Positions 36,701 to 45,600 are shown, numbered from the stretch's first letter. The stretch: 64,000 nucleotides of DNA from Gemmatimonadaceae bacterium (GCA_036003045.1 DASYSS010000104.1:30901-94900); one strand, 5' to 3'. Notes: generated by a model from the letters alone, not told the origin. Numbers and translations are program-made.

Positions 36701-36945
36701 TCGCCGGCGGTGAGCACCGGCACGATGTGCGGATGCTGCAGGTTCGCCGCGACTTGTATCTCGCGCTTGAACCGCTCGACGTTGACGCCCGCTCCCAACT
36801 CAGCGGGGAGGACCTTGATGACGACCCTACGGCCGAACGCGGTTTCGGTCGCCGCGAAGACCCGCGACATGCCGCCGCCGCCCAGCTCGCGCTCGATCTG
36901 GTAGGATCCGCCCAGCAGGTTCTGGAGTTGTTCGCGAAGCTCCAT
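33787..36945 (-). CDS. Membrane Ser/Thr protein kinase with TPR region
   Basis: 1052 residues. Kinase domain residues 15-275: GGGGMSRVF, VVIKVLPAE, HRDIKPDNVL, DFGIAKAI, GTPAYMAPEQ. Two or three hydrophobic segments follow (near residues 302-325 and 330-350), and another near residue 390-410. Residues about 440-560 resemble the TolB-N-like output segment seen in these kinases (DRILVGDFTSTGSD). Residues 600-1030 are TPR-like (LAIDLFKQAITIDSGFASAYR; ALNNLALLYANQRKFDSA). A paralogue of the kinase at 10930-14043 with different domain boundaries. It lies downstream of, and on the same strand as, the two-component pair. Confidence 0.92.
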   Translation of the reverse strand: MELREQLQNLLGGSYQIERELGGGGMSRVFAATETAFGRRVVIKVLPAELGAGVNVERFKREIQVAANLQHPHIVPVLTAGEMGDVPFYTMPFIDGESLRARLSAGPMPIDECVSLLRDVARALAYAHEHQVVHRDIKPDNVLITGGSATVTDFGIAKAISAARAPDTLGGTSALTQMGTSIGTPAYMAPEQAAADPSTDHRADIYSFGCMAYEMLTGRPPFTGLSPHKLLAAHMGTRPQPVSELRPDTPAALAEIVMQCLEKDPDARPQKASDIARVLDAVSTGSTGSLATTSRPASFRRGAIMYAIAFAAAALLAKAAEVAFGVPDWALTTTIGIMTFGIPLYLVTAYVQRVSRRTAAPTPRKPAGTPAPTTLSTMALRASPVLSWQHVRGFMVSALGSFALLVVVLMVLRPLGLGPLKSLMASGQLHDRDRILVGDFTSTGSDTTLGSVVAEAVRADLGQSPVISVVSAQAVAADLQLMQQAPNTRVDTAVARIIARREGAKAIVTGDVHSLANGGFVVTMRLVGADSGESLSSLSGSANGAKDLIPTIGGLTRSLRRQMGESLKHVQASAGLAQVTTASIPALEKYTEAQKAATAGDASLAIDLFKQAITIDSGFASAYRGLAIQLSNRGRDREGQIAAIERAYRDTARLPEVERWLAVAAYWSQGPHPNSAKAADAYKSLLAIRPTQSAALNNLALLYANQRKFDSAAALLRRSLASNATATSYNNLIVNEAELGQWAQVDSTWAAELKFSNNNPRIAVNKGTQFYARGQFDSAMTFVDSVARANRGDEVLEATRSGIGWIVAVTRGQLTEGLRLDGLNADFNRTHGVPTAPLRSALDSAVVTAWFLGDKGKALKLIQAGLQRVPLDGIPLLDRPYATLAEAYSVAGRPDLARSMLSDFDKVSSALTEEAASRTRHSIQSWIAIAEQRYLDAAHEAQAADVGTCTICMLPQIGYAYDLAQKPDSAIAALTRYVNSTSILQRIGTDPFFLAGSYKRLGELWEAKGDRAKAAHYYGKFLDLWKNADAALQPQVADARKRLARLSDVEAR

Positions 36946-37090
36946 TCAGCGGCGGCGAGGGTGTTCAGAAGCGTCTGCGGACCACAACGCGGCCGCAGCG
37001 GGCGGAAGCGCGGGCGCCTTAAGCTAGGAACGTGCGCGGGATGGGGCCAGCAGGCGTGCCGACCCCAATTTCATGGGGTCGAGCAGAGTC

Positions 37091-38524
37091 TCAAGCCGAC
37101 TGCTCGATCGTTTCGAGGGCGTCGGCGCGCAACTCGCTCGCCGGAAGCCGAAGCTCGAACACCGCTCCTCCACCGGGACGCGGAGAATAGTGCACCGAGC
37201 CGCCCTGGATGTGCGCCAACGTCCGCGCGATCGAGAGTCCGAGACCGGCACGCGCCGCCGCGTCCGGCGCCGAACCCGCCGCCCGATAGAAAGCCTCGAA
37301 GATTCTCACGCGGTCGGCCTCCGGCACGCCCGGCCCTCGGTCGGACACCGAGAACACGAGCTCCTCGCCGTCGCGCCGCGCCGACAGCTCGACGGACTCG
37401 GTCGACGGCGAATATCGCGCGGCGTTCTCGAGAAAGTTTCCGAGCACGCGCAGCGATTGCGCGAAATCGAAAAACCCAACCAGCGCCGGGCTGTCGAGAT
37501 CGATCACGGCACGCACCGGGCGTCCGTCGAAGAGCCCGCGCGTCTGACGCACGGCCGCACCGATCAGGTCCTCCGCCGTGTTGAGCTCCGGAGTCGCCGA
37601 GAAGCCGCCGCTCTTGAGCCGCGACAGGTCGAGCAGGTCGCTCACGAGGCGCGTGAGGCGGTCCGCTTGCTCCTCGATGGCGGCCGCGTTCTCGCTCCCC
37701 TGCAGCGCCTCGCTCTGCGCGAGCGCCTTGATCGTCGTCAGCGGTGTGCGCAGATCGTGCGACACGGACGCCAGCACGATGTCCTTCAGCCGGTCCGCCT
37801 CGCGCAACGCTTCCGCACGCTCAGCCTCGGCCACCAACCGAACGCGGTCGAGCGCGAGCGCGGCGTAGTAGGCGATGGCGTCGAGAAATCGTTTCTGCGC
37901 GGCGTCGAGCGCGACCGGCGTGGCGTTGGCGAGACGCAGCGCGCCGACGACGCGCTCTTGCACGCGCAGCGGAATCACGACTTCCCGGACGAGTCCATCG
38001 GGCGTCGTCGTCCAGAGCGGCGTCGTCTCGTCGGTCGTCGCGGTGATCGAGCACTCCGACATTCCCATCGCCGTTCGGATGATCTCGGCGATCCGGGTTG
38101 GAGCGTCCTCCGCCCGGCCGGCGCTCAGGGTCTCCGATCCGAGCCGCGACAGCGATTCCACCTCGACCGTACGACGCCGCGCCTCCTCGGCCTCGGCGCG
38201 CGCGCGCGCCAGCAGGTTGGTGGAGACGATCGACGTCACGAGGAACGCGATGAGCGCGAGCCAGTCGAGCGGCTTTCCGACCGCGACCTGGCCATACGGC
38301 GGCTGGAAGTAATAGTCGATCAGAACGAATCCGACGCACGCGAGCGTGATGCCGAGAGCGCGGCCGGAGCTGGCGCTGGCGAACAGCACGATCAGCAGGT
38401 ACATGAGGACGACGTGTACCTGGTCGAAATCGCCGCGGTAGTGAACCATCATCGCGGTCACCACCGCGGTCACGACGGACGCCAGACCCCATCGCAGGGC
38501 CTGGCGTTGCGCGTTACCGGACAC
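37091..38524 (-). CDS. Sensor histidine kinase, KdpD C-terminal-like
   Basis: 477 residues from a GTG. Residues 10-105 are three or four membrane helices of the DUF4118/KdpD type (ALGITLACVGFVLIDYYFQPP). A GAF-like domain follows (about 130-235), then HisKA with the phosphohistidine in LASVSHDLRTPLTT (about residue 258) and HATPase_c (NFLENAARYSP; DRGPGVPEADR; AGLGLSIARTL). It lacks the N-terminal KdpD sensor and UspA domains, so it is a truncated-type KdpD. It starts 2 bp after the response-regulator stop. Confidence 0.88.
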   Translation of the reverse strand: MSGNAQRQALRWGLASVVTAVVTAMMVHYRGDFDQVHVVLMYLLIVLFASASSGRALGITLACVGFVLIDYYFQPPYGQVAVGKPLDWLALIAFLVTSIVSTNLLARARAEAEEARRRTVEVESLSRLGSETLSAGRAEDAPTRIAEIIRTAMGMSECSITATTDETTPLWTTTPDGLVREVVIPLRVQERVVGALRLANATPVALDAAQKRFLDAIAYYAALALDRVRLVAEAERAEALREADRLKDIVLASVSHDLRTPLTTIKALAQSEALQGSENAAAIEEQADRLTRLVSDLLDLSRLKSGGFSATPELNTAEDLIGAAVRQTRGLFDGRPVRAVIDLDSPALVGFFDFAQSLRVLGNFLENAARYSPSTESVELSARRDGEELVFSVSDRGPGVPEADRVRIFEAFYRAAGSAPDAAARAGLGLSIARTLAHIQGGSVHYSPRPGGGAVFELRLPASELRADALETIEQSA

Positions 38525-38526
38525 GG

Positions 38527-39267
38527 TCAGCGCGGTTGCTCTACCCGGTAGCCCACGCCGGGCTCGGTAATGATGATTTGCGGAGTCGCGGGATCAGCTT
38601 CGATTTTTCGCCGCAGGTTCGTGATGTGGACGCGAAGATACTGCTGCGGACTGCCGAATTCACGGTCCCACACCGCGTCGAAGATCTGCTGATGCGTCAG
38701 CGTGCGCCCGGCCGCGCTGAGCAGGGTCGCGAGAATCTGCCATTCGATCGGCGTCAGGTGGATGGCGACGTCGTCGCGCGAGACCCGGCGGTTGATCGTG
38801 TCGATGACGAGCGACCCGATGACGACCGGCGCCGTGTTCGCCCCCGCGGCGAACGTCTTCGCGCGGCGGATCTGCGCTTTGGCGCGGGCCGCCAGCTCGA
38901 GCACGCTGAACGGCTTCGTCACGTAGTCGTCGGCGCCGGCGTTCAGCAAATCCACCTTCTCGTGTTCTGAGTGTCGCGCCGACAACACGATGATCGGCAC
39001 CGCCGACCGGCGGCGGATCTCGCGGCACACTTCGACCCCCGCCATGTCGGGCAGGCCGAGATCGAGTACGACGAGATCGGGACGCCCCGACGTCGCGGCG
39101 CTCACGCCGTCGGCGCCGTTCGCGGCCTCATCGACCTTCGCCGTCACGTCGCGCAGCGCGTCGCGCACGGCGCGCCGAATTTGCGGCTCGTCATCGATGA
39201 CGAGAACGAGGTCGGCGTCCGGAGTGACCGCCGCCTTCGGCATGGCGAAATCAGTTTGTGTAGCCAT
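38527..39267 (-). CDS. OmpR/KdpE-family response regulator
   Basis: 246 residues. Receiver domain with acidic pair VIDDEPQI, phosphoacceptor Asp in LVVLDLGLPDM, and switch Lys in YVTKPFS; winged-helix DNA-binding domain with LTPIEWQILATLL and RVHITNLRRKIE. Partner of the histidine kinase immediately downstream. KdpE similarity suggests potassium or osmotic regulation, but no kdpFABC lies in the window. ATG 39267 used; ATG 39243 would remove eight residues. Long upstream in-frame extensions are read-through of the divergent region. Confidence 0.9.
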   Translation of the reverse strand: MATQTDFAMPKAAVTPDADLVLVIDDEPQIRRAVRDALRDVTAKVDEAANGADGVSAATSGRPDLVVLDLGLPDMAGVEVCREIRRRSAVPIIVLSARHSEHEKVDLLNAGADDYVTKPFSVLELAARAKAQIRRAKTFAAGANTAPVVIGSLVIDTINRRVSRDDVAIHLTPIEWQILATLLSAAGRTLTHQQIFDAVWDREFGSPQQYLRVHITNLRRKIEADPATPQIIITEPGVGYRVEQPR

Positions 39268-39394
39268 GGGCACAAACTGTCTCGCGCGGCGCTGGCCGGC
39301 ACGACTGTTCACATTTCTTAGCGTTGTGTGCGCCGCGTCTGCACGGCCCGCCACCGGGGCGGTCATCGGCACGGAAACTGACCCTGGTCTTGCC

Positions 39395-39775
39395 ATGAGG
39401 CGCCTCCTATTCAGCATCGCGGCGAGCGCGGCCCTCGCCGGCGTCGCCTGCGACACAGCACCACGAAACCAAATTGGGCTCGTCGGACCCGTTGTCGTCG
39501 TCGACACGACCTTCGGAACTACAAGGTCGCTATTCATTTCGCCGTCGTTCGTGCAAGTCGACGCCGGAAGCCTGATCCAACTCTCCACGAACGCCGGCAA
39601 TTTCTCTTCGGCGCTCATATGGGAGTCCCGGAATCCGACGATCGCCACCGTTTCGCAAACCGGTCTCGTGACGACGTTCCTTCCGGGCACCGCCACGATC
39701 ACCGTCCATTTCGTTTCTGATCCGCTCAATCTTGCCATCGCGACGATCGTCGTCGCGCCGTTCGGCAACCCATAG
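39395..39775 (+). CDS. Small BIG2-domain lipoprotein
   Basis: 126 residues. Signal peptide MRRLLFSIAASAALAGVAC with a lipobox-like end, then one bacterial Ig-like group 2 domain: SFVQVDAGSLIQLSTNAG, SRNPTIATVSQTGLVTTF, LPGTATITVHF. Presumably an envelope-anchored adhesive or structural module. Divergent from the response regulator, sharing about 127 bp of promoter region. Confidence 0.78.
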   Translation: MRRLLFSIAASAALAGVACDTAPRNQIGLVGPVVVVDTTFGTTRSLFISPSFVQVDAGSLIQLSTNAGNFSSALIWESRNPTIATVSQTGLVTTFLPGTATITVHFVSDPLNLAIATIVVAPFGNP

Positions 39776-39812
39776 CGAAGACGGCGGCGAAGCCGTCGTC
39801 CCCGCACCCGAT

Positions 39813-39824
39813 CGAGGCGCCTCG
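39813..39824. repeat. Perfect 12-bp palindrome before small membrane protein gene
   Basis: CGAGGCGCCTCG lies 15 bp upstream of the GTG at 39840, directly before an AT-rich stretch TTAATTATAT that could act as a -10 region. A further hairpin GACGGC/GCCGTC is at about 39779-39797. It may be a terminator remnant of the lipoprotein gene or an operator. Confidence 0.35.
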
Positions 39825-39839
39825 TGCTTAATTATATGA

Positions 39840-40241
39840 GTGCGCCTCGACAAGAAGCTTCTCCTCATCGCGCCCGCCATCGTGCTGGCGTTCGTCGTCG
39901 CCGGGATGCTGTACACCGCGGTCGAGCTCCATGTTCTCGCCCGCTCCAGCGATACCCTCACCGCGCGAAAAGAGTTCATCGATCAGGTCGCCCGCGGTGA
40001 AAAACCGCTCGACGAGCGCCAGGCCCTCAACATTCTCCAAGTCGCGCTCGAAGTCGAGGGAAAGCGGAGCGCCGCCATCATCGCGAGCCGCGACCTTCTC
40101 CTCGAGCTCTCGGCGGTCGCGCTGGTAGCGTGGGGGTTTCTGGCGATCGGAATTCGAGCCGTGCCGAGACAACACTGGCCTCGCTTCGGCGCCGGGTCGG
40201 CGAGCGGCGCGCCGGCCGAGCAGACGGCGAGCCGACCATGA
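39840..40241 (+). CDS. Small inner-membrane protein of unknown function
   Basis: 133 residues from a GTG. Two membrane helices (residues 7-27 LLLIAPAIVLAFVVAGMLYTA and about 88-106 LLLELSAVALVAWGFLAIG) flank a polar domain of about 60 residues; the C-terminus is Ala/Pro-rich. The stop overlaps the alaX-like start by 4 bp (ATGA), so the two are co-translated, but no functional link to tRNA editing is known to me. Confidence 0.65.
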   Translation: MRLDKKLLLIAPAIVLAFVVAGMLYTAVELHVLARSSDTLTARKEFIDQVARGEKPLDERQALNILQVALEVEGKRSAAIIASRDLLLELSAVALVAWGFLAIGIRAVPRQHWPRFGAGSASGAPAEQTASRP

Positions 40242-41413
40242 CCGTCCGCCACTACTACACCGACGCGTACCGTGCCGAATTCACGGCGGCCGTCGTCGAG
40301 CGCAGCGATGACGGGATCCGCGTTTACCTCGACGAGACCGCGTTCTACCCGACGTCCGGCGGCCAGCCCCACGACATCGGAACGCTCGGCGGCGTCGCCG
40401 TCGTGGACGTCGTGGACGAAGCCGATCGGGTCGCCCACGTCCTGTCGGCGCCGATCGGCGCGTCGGAGCCCAGACTCGTCGGTCGCATCGATTGGGTCCG
40501 GCGGTACGACCACATGCAACAGCACACCGGCCAGCACCTGCTGTCGGCCGTGTTCGAGGATCTCTTCGGCGCCAAGACCGTGAGCGTCCATTTTGGTCCG
40601 GAGTCGTCCACGCTCGATCTCGAGATCGAGTCGCTCACGCGCGAGCAGTTGGTCGCGGCCGAAACTCGCGCGAACGAATTGGTCGGTGAGGCGAGACCGG
40701 TGGCCGTGACGTTCGAGGAGGCGGCGACGGCGCAGGGACTGCGCAAGGCATCGGAGCGCACCGGCATGCTCCGCGTCGTGTCGATCGAAGGCGTGGACCG
40801 GAGCGCGTGCGGAGGAACGCACGTGCGGTCGACCGCCGAAATCGGAACGGTGCTCGTCCGCTCGTCCGAAAAGATCCGAAAAGCCACGCGCGTCGAATTT
40901 GTGTGTGGACGACGGGCGCTCAGACGGGCGCGGCGCGACCTCGATGCGCTGTCGGCCATCGCGTCGTCGCTATCGGCGTCGCTCGACGACTCGCCTGCCG
41001 TCGTCGCCACGCAGAGCGAGCGGCTTCGCGACGCGGAGAACGCGCGGAAGAAGATGGACCGCGAGCTGAGCGGCTATCGCGTGCGCGAGCGATACGACGC
41101 GACCACGCCGGGCGCCGACGGTGTGCGCACGATCGTCGTGCGCGACGCGACGTCGATCGACGACCTGCGCGCGTTCGCTCAGGCGGCGTTCGCGCTGCCG
41201 CGCGTCGTGGTCGTCGGCGCGTTGATGAGTCCCGCGTCGGTGCTGCTCGCGTCGTCCGAAGACTCGGGCGTCGACGCCGGCCGCATACTCAAGGAAAAGC
41301 TCGCCGCGGTCGGCGGACGCGGCGGCGGTTCGCCTCGTCTCGCGCAGGGCAGCGTTCCGGACGCGAGCGCCGTCGAGTCCGTCGTCTCGTCGCTCGTCAA
41401 CCGCGGCGGCTGA
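40238..41413 (+). CDS. AlaX-type alanyl-tRNA editing protein with DHHA1 domain
   Basis: 391 residues. Homologous to the editing half of AlaRS: N-terminal beta-barrel (FYPTSGGQPHD), zinc motifs HTGQHLL (His-x3-His) and CGGTHVRSTAEIG (Cys-x3-His), then a coiled-coil linker and a C-terminal DHHA1-like domain ending GGGSPRLAQGS. It lacks the aminoacylation domain, so it should deacylate Ser- or Gly-mischarged tRNA-Ala in trans. The extra DHHA1 domain marks it as the long AlaX form. The 3' end overlaps the convergent GT9 gene by 17 bp. Confidence 0.88.
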   Translation: MTVRHYYTDAYRAEFTAAVVERSDDGIRVYLDETAFYPTSGGQPHDIGTLGGVAVVDVVDEADRVAHVLSAPIGASEPRLVGRIDWVRRYDHMQQHTGQHLLSAVFEDLFGAKTVSVHFGPESSTLDLEIESLTREQLVAAETRANELVGEARPVAVTFEEAATAQGLRKASERTGMLRVVSIEGVDRSACGGTHVRSTAEIGTVLVRSSEKIRKATRVEFVCGRRALRRARRDLDALSAIASSLSASLDDSPAVVATQSERLRDAENARKKMDRELSGYRVRERYDATTPGADGVRTIVVRDATSIDDLRAFAQAAFALPRVVVVGALMSPASVLLASSEDSGVDAGRILKEKLAAVGGRGGGSPRLAQGSVPDASAVESVVSSLVNRGG

Positions 41414-42476
41414 GCGTCGCTTCCCAGACGGCGTCGACCGCGTTTATGACGCGATCGACCGCCAAGCCCTCGAGCGACGACGCGGGATGGATTACCATCC
41501 GGCCCGGGTTGTCGTAGAGTCCCCAGCGCTCGCTCTTTTCGTTCGAGTACATCGCAACAGCCGGAACCCGAAGCGCCGACGCGGCGTGCGCGATGCTCGT
41601 GTCCGGCGTAATCACCAAATCGGCGGTCGCGACCAGCGCGAACGCGGCGCGAATCGTCGGCGTGGACACCACGCGCGCGTCGGCGGCGTTGGCGACTCGC
41701 GTCGCGCGCTCCGTCTCCGACGGTGCGCTGACCACGCGCAACACGGCTCCCGGATGCCGTTCGTGAATGTGTCGCATCACCTCGACGTATCGCTCGTCGG
41801 GCCACGTGCGCTCGGCGCTGCCCGCCGAGATGTTCACGAGTACCCGAGCGGCGCCTTCGGGCGCCGCCCACATCGAGACGGCGCGCGCGATTTCCATCTC
41901 TGAAAGGTCGAGCGACGGACGCCGGTCCATGGTGGCGGGATCGACGCCGAATGCTTGCACTAGCGCCGAGAGGCGATCGACCATGTGGCCGTCGGGGCGC
42001 GGATCGGGCGAGACGGTGAGCGTGAACGCGTCGTCGTTTCCGCGCCCCGAGATTCCGATTCGGTGGCGTGCTCCGCTCGCCAACACCAGGAGCAGCGTCG
42101 TCACGGATGGCGCCGTCACCATGCAGTCGACGACCGCATCGTACTTCGCGCGGCGCAGTCGGCGGGCAATCGGGATATAGGATCCGAGCGCCCGCTTGTC
42201 GAAAGTGATGGTGGTGGCGACGTAGTCGGCACCTTCGATGATCGGCGCGTTCAACGGCGAAGCGAGCACATCGAGCGTGATCGTCGGATGGGAGCGCGCG
42301 ATGGCGCGCAGGACGCCCGTCGAGAGCACCATGTCGCCGGCGCGATCGTGTCGGAGAAAGAGCACGCGATGGGGACGCTCTTTCCAACGGGGCGACTCCG
42401 GTGCGCGCCGCATCAGGCGCACCAATCCCTTGATCCAGAGACGACGCCACCAGAGCTCGAGCCGTCGCAAACGCAT
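41397..42476 (-). CDS. Glycosyltransferase family 9 (heptosyltransferase-like)
   Basis: 359 residues. N-terminal basic segment, then VLFLRHDRAGDMVLSTGVLRAI, the conserved GT9 start. The C-terminal donor domain shows NISAGSAERTWP and ADLVITPDTSIAHAASALRVPAVAM. Members transfer heptose to LPS core or act in related glycan assembly at the inner membrane. No other LPS genes are close by. It overlaps the convergent alaX-like gene at its 3' end. Confidence 0.87.
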   Translation of the reverse strand: MRLRRLELWWRRLWIKGLVRLMRRAPESPRWKERPHRVLFLRHDRAGDMVLSTGVLRAIARSHPTITLDVLASPLNAPIIEGADYVATTITFDKRALGSYIPIARRLRRAKYDAVVDCMVTAPSVTTLLLVLASGARHRIGISGRGNDDAFTLTVSPDPRPDGHMVDRLSALVQAFGVDPATMDRRPSLDLSEMEIARAVSMWAAPEGAARVLVNISAGSAERTWPDERYVEVMRHIHERHPGAVLRVVSAPSETERATRVANAADARVVSTPTIRAAFALVATADLVITPDTSIAHAASALRVPAVAMYSNEKSERWGLYDNPGRMVIHPASSLEGLAVDRVINAVDAVWEATLSRRG

Positions 42477-42626
42477 GTAAGGAATCTATGAGCATCCCGC
42501 GAGCCGGCTGGTCACTCGCGCGTTGGCGTTTTCAATCCCCGACTTCATACTTCGGTGGCCGCCTCGATCTCTCCCGGCGCGGGGTCTCATCGAGGCTCGA
42601 CCTCCTCCACCCACAGGTTGGCGTCC

Positions 42627-44072
42627 ATGTTCCGTTTTCGTCCCGGTCTCCTGGCCGCGTCGCTCGTGCCCGCGGCCGCGATCGCCGCGCAAGGCTCCCC
42701 TTCCCCGTCCGTGAAGCAGGCGGGGAAAGCGGCGATCAACATCCCGTTCGAGAAGTACACGCTCAAGAATGGGCTCACCGTGGTTCTCTCCGAGGACCAC
42801 ACCACGCCGACGGTCGCCGTCGAAGTGGTGTACCACGTCGGATCGAAGAACGAGATGGCGGGGCACACCGGCTTCGCGCACATGTTCGAGCACGTGATGT
42901 TCACCGGCTCGGGCCACGTCCCCTACGGTACGCACGATCGTTTCACCGAAGGCGTGGGGGGGAGCAACAACGGCCAGACGTATTATGACTGGACGCGGTA
43001 CTGGGAGACCGATCCGTCGAATTACCTCGAGACCACGCTCTGGCTCGAGTCGGATCGCATGGGCTTCCTCCTCGACTCGCTCGACGAGACGAAGTTCAAG
43101 GCGCAGCGCGACATCGTGAAGAACGAACGCCGACAGAGCAACGACAACCAGCCGTACGCGCGCGACGGCGAAGTGATCAGCCTCGCGATGTACCCGAACG
43201 GCCATCCGCATTCGTGGCCGGTCATCGGCGCGATGAGCGATCTTTCCGGCGCCTCGGTGGAGGATGTCAAGCGCTTCTTCCGCCTCTACTACGCGCCGAA
43301 CAACGCGACGCTCGCGATCGTCGGCGACATCGACCGCACGCAAGCCAAGGCGTGGGTCGAGAAATACTTCAACGACATTCCGCGCGGACAGCCCATCGTG
43401 CGCCCCAAGTTCGGACCGCCCACGCTCGCGGGCGAGAAGCGGCTGACCTTCGAGGACCGGGTGCAGATTCCGCGGCTCACCATCCGTTGGCCGTCGGCGG
43501 ACCAAGCCAGCACCGACGCGCCGGCCTTGCGCATTCTCGCCAGCGTGCTCGCCGGGTCGCGCACCGCCCGCCTCACGAAGCCGCTCGTCTACGACGCGCA
43601 GTCGGCCGCCAACGTGAACGCGTTCCAGACCGGATTCGAGGGCGCCGGAGAATTCAGCGTCATCGCGACGCCGAGGCCGGGACACACACTCACCGAGCTC
43701 GAGACGCAAGTCGACTCGATTCTCGCGCGCGTCAAGAACGAGGGACCGACCGCCGAAGAGCTGGAGCGCGCCAAGGCCGGCCAGGAATTCCAGTTCCTCA
43801 ACGGGCTCCAGTCGAATCTCGGCAAGGCATTCGAGCTGGCGGAGGATCAGACTTTTTATAACGACCCGAGCTACACCTTCCGCGTCCAGTACCCGCGTCT
43901 TCAGGCGGTGACCGCGGCCGACGTCAAGCGCGTCGCTGCGAAATACCTCGGCGACAAACGCGTCGTGTTGAGCAACGTGCCGATGGGCAAGACCGATCTC
44001 GCCTCGCACGCCGACAAGAGCACGGTCGTCACCGATCCGCTCACCGAAATCACCACGGGGATCAAGCCATGA
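42627..44072 (+). CDS. M16-family zinc peptidase, catalytic partner
   Basis: 481 residues with signal peptide ending near AAIAAQG. Inverted zinc motif HMFEH (in GFAHMFEHVMFTGSGH) with the distal glutamate about 75 residues on (FKAQRDIVKNERRQS). Processing-peptidase-like M16B architecture with two repeated halves. It overlaps the second M16 gene by 4 bp; such pairs form heterodimers in which one partner is catalytic. ATG 42627 chosen because it opens the signal peptide. Acts in the periplasm on unknown peptides. Confidence 0.92.
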   Translation: MFRFRPGLLAASLVPAAAIAAQGSPSPSVKQAGKAAINIPFEKYTLKNGLTVVLSEDHTTPTVAVEVVYHVGSKNEMAGHTGFAHMFEHVMFTGSGHVPYGTHDRFTEGVGGSNNGQTYYDWTRYWETDPSNYLETTLWLESDRMGFLLDSLDETKFKAQRDIVKNERRQSNDNQPYARDGEVISLAMYPNGHPHSWPVIGAMSDLSGASVEDVKRFFRLYYAPNNATLAIVGDIDRTQAKAWVEKYFNDIPRGQPIVRPKFGPPTLAGEKRLTFEDRVQIPRLTIRWPSADQASTDAPALRILASVLAGSRTARLTKPLVYDAQSAANVNAFQTGFEGAGEFSVIATPRPGHTLTELETQVDSILARVKNEGPTAEELERAKAGQEFQFLNGLQSNLGKAFELAEDQTFYNDPSYTFRVQYPRLQAVTAADVKRVAAKYLGDKRVVLSNVPMGKTDLASHADKSTVVTDPLTEITTGIKP

Positions 44073-45553
44073 CGCGCATCTTCCATCCGGTCGTCGCCGC
44101 GCTCGCGTCGTTGACGCTCGTGGCCCCGATTTCCGCGCAGCAGAAAGCCGTGCAGTCGGGAAACACGTCCAAGTCGACGCTCGATCGCACCAAGATTCCG
44201 ACCGCGGCCAAAGCCGCCGATCTGCGCGTTCCGTCGTGGACGAAGGCGACCCTGGCCGACGGCGCCGAGTTGGTGGTGTCGGAAAAGCACGACCTGCCGC
44301 TCGTCTCCTTCTCGATCAATTTCGTCGGCGGTGCGGCGCAGTACGAGCCGGCGGGCAAGACCGGGCTCGGCTCGATCGTCGGACAGATGCTCACCGAGGG
44401 CACGACGCATCGCACCGGCGACCAGATCTCCAACGATCTCCAGTTGCTGGGCACGGGAATCGGCGCCGGGGTCGGCTCGGAATCGGGGCGTGTCGGATTT
44501 ACCTCGACGGCCGACAAGTTCGAGAAGACGCTCGCGATCCTGGCTGACGTGCTCGAGAACCCGAGCTTCCCGCAGGAGGCGCTCGACCGTCTCAAGGGAC
44601 GCCTCAACGTGCAACTGCTTCAGAACCGCGACCGCACGACCGGCATCGCGGGGGTCGTCTTTCCGAAAGTGCTGTACACGACCGATCACCCGTACGGCGT
44701 CTCCCTCACGCCGGAGACGCTCGCCTCGATCACGCGCGACGACGTCGCGTCGTTCTACAAGTCGTACTTCCAGCCGGGGCGCGCGATCATCACCGTCGTC
44801 GGTGACATCACGCCCGCGGCCGCGAAAGCGGCGGTCGATCGTGAGCTCGCCGGTTGGGCGAGCGGCGGCTCGATGCCAAAGTTCACGTATCCGGCGGTGC
44901 CCGCATCCAAGCCGACGACGATCTATCTCGTCGACAAGCCCGGCGCCGCGCAGTCGACGTTCGCCATCGGAGCTCCGGGTCCCGCTCGCGACACGCCCGA
45001 CTACTACGCGATTCGCGTGATGAACGAGATGCTCGGCGTCCTCTTCCAGTCGCGGCTCAACCACAACATCCGCGAAGTGAAGGGCTACAGTTACGGCGTC
45101 TTCTCGAACTTCGCGTTCGGCAAGGGGCCCGGCGCCTTCCGCGCGGGCGGCGACATCGTTACGGCGAAATCGGACAGCGCGCTCATCGAGTTCATGAAAG
45201 AGCTGCGCGACATCCGGGGTCCGCGCCCGCCGACCGACGACGAGCTCAAACAGGCGAAGGCGAGCCTCGTGCAGAGTCTGCCCGAGAATTTCGCGTCCGT
45301 CAACGGCATCAACGCCAGCATTGGCCAGCTGTACGTGCAGGGGCTGCCGCAGGACTACTACCAACAGTTCGCGCGTGCCGTGAACGCCGTCACCGCCGAC
45401 GACGTTGTTCGGGTCGCCAAGACGTATATCGACCCCGACCACCTCGCGATCGTCATCGTCGGCGACCGCACAAAAATCGAAGCTCCGCTCGCCGCGACCA
45501 ACATCGCGCCGATCGTGCACCTCGACGTGAACGGGAACGTGGTAGACCGTTAG
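44069..45553 (+). CDS. M16-family peptidase, non-catalytic partner
   Basis: 494 residues with signal peptide ending ISAQQ. Same two-half M16 fold (LADGAELVVSEKHDLPLVSF; FAIGAPGPARDTPDYYAIRVM) but the zinc motif is absent: the equivalent of HxxEH reads GLGSIVGQMLTEGT. By analogy with other M16B pairs it supplies the substrate-binding half, including the conserved Arg-Tyr region (HNIREVKGYSYGVFSNF). Followed by five 8-bp tandem repeats directly after the stop. Confidence 0.9.
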   Translation: MTRIFHPVVAALASLTLVAPISAQQKAVQSGNTSKSTLDRTKIPTAAKAADLRVPSWTKATLADGAELVVSEKHDLPLVSFSINFVGGAAQYEPAGKTGLGSIVGQMLTEGTTHRTGDQISNDLQLLGTGIGAGVGSESGRVGFTSTADKFEKTLAILADVLENPSFPQEALDRLKGRLNVQLLQNRDRTTGIAGVVFPKVLYTTDHPYGVSLTPETLASITRDDVASFYKSYFQPGRAIITVVGDITPAAAKAAVDRELAGWASGGSMPKFTYPAVPASKPTTIYLVDKPGAAQSTFAIGAPGPARDTPDYYAIRVMNEMLGVLFQSRLNHNIREVKGYSYGVFSNFAFGKGPGAFRAGGDIVTAKSDSALIEFMKELRDIRGPRPPTDDELKQAKASLVQSLPENFASVNGINASIGQLYVQGLPQDYYQQFARAVNAVTADDVVRVAKTYIDPDHLAIVIVGDRTKIEAPLAATNIAPIVHLDVNGNVVDR

Positions 45554-45556
45554 ACC

Positions 45557-45596
45557 GGTCCACCGGTCCACCGGTCCACCCGTCCACCCGTCCACC
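45557..45596. repeat. Tandem 8-bp repeat, five units GGTCCACC/CGTCCACC
   Basis: Three GGTCCACC units and two CGTCCACC units run without gaps starting 4 bp after the M16 stop. Same family as the repeats at 15265-15296 and 23219-23264. Because successive GGTCCACC units are partly self-complementary, the run could also fold into short stems. Confidence 0.9.
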
Positions 45597-45600
45597 CGAG

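Noticed and set aside
43901..45595. Minus-strand frame starting with repeated DGWTGGPVDRW-type residues
   Set aside because: The N-terminus is just the translation of the 8-bp tandem repeat and the rest is a shadow of the M16 gene.
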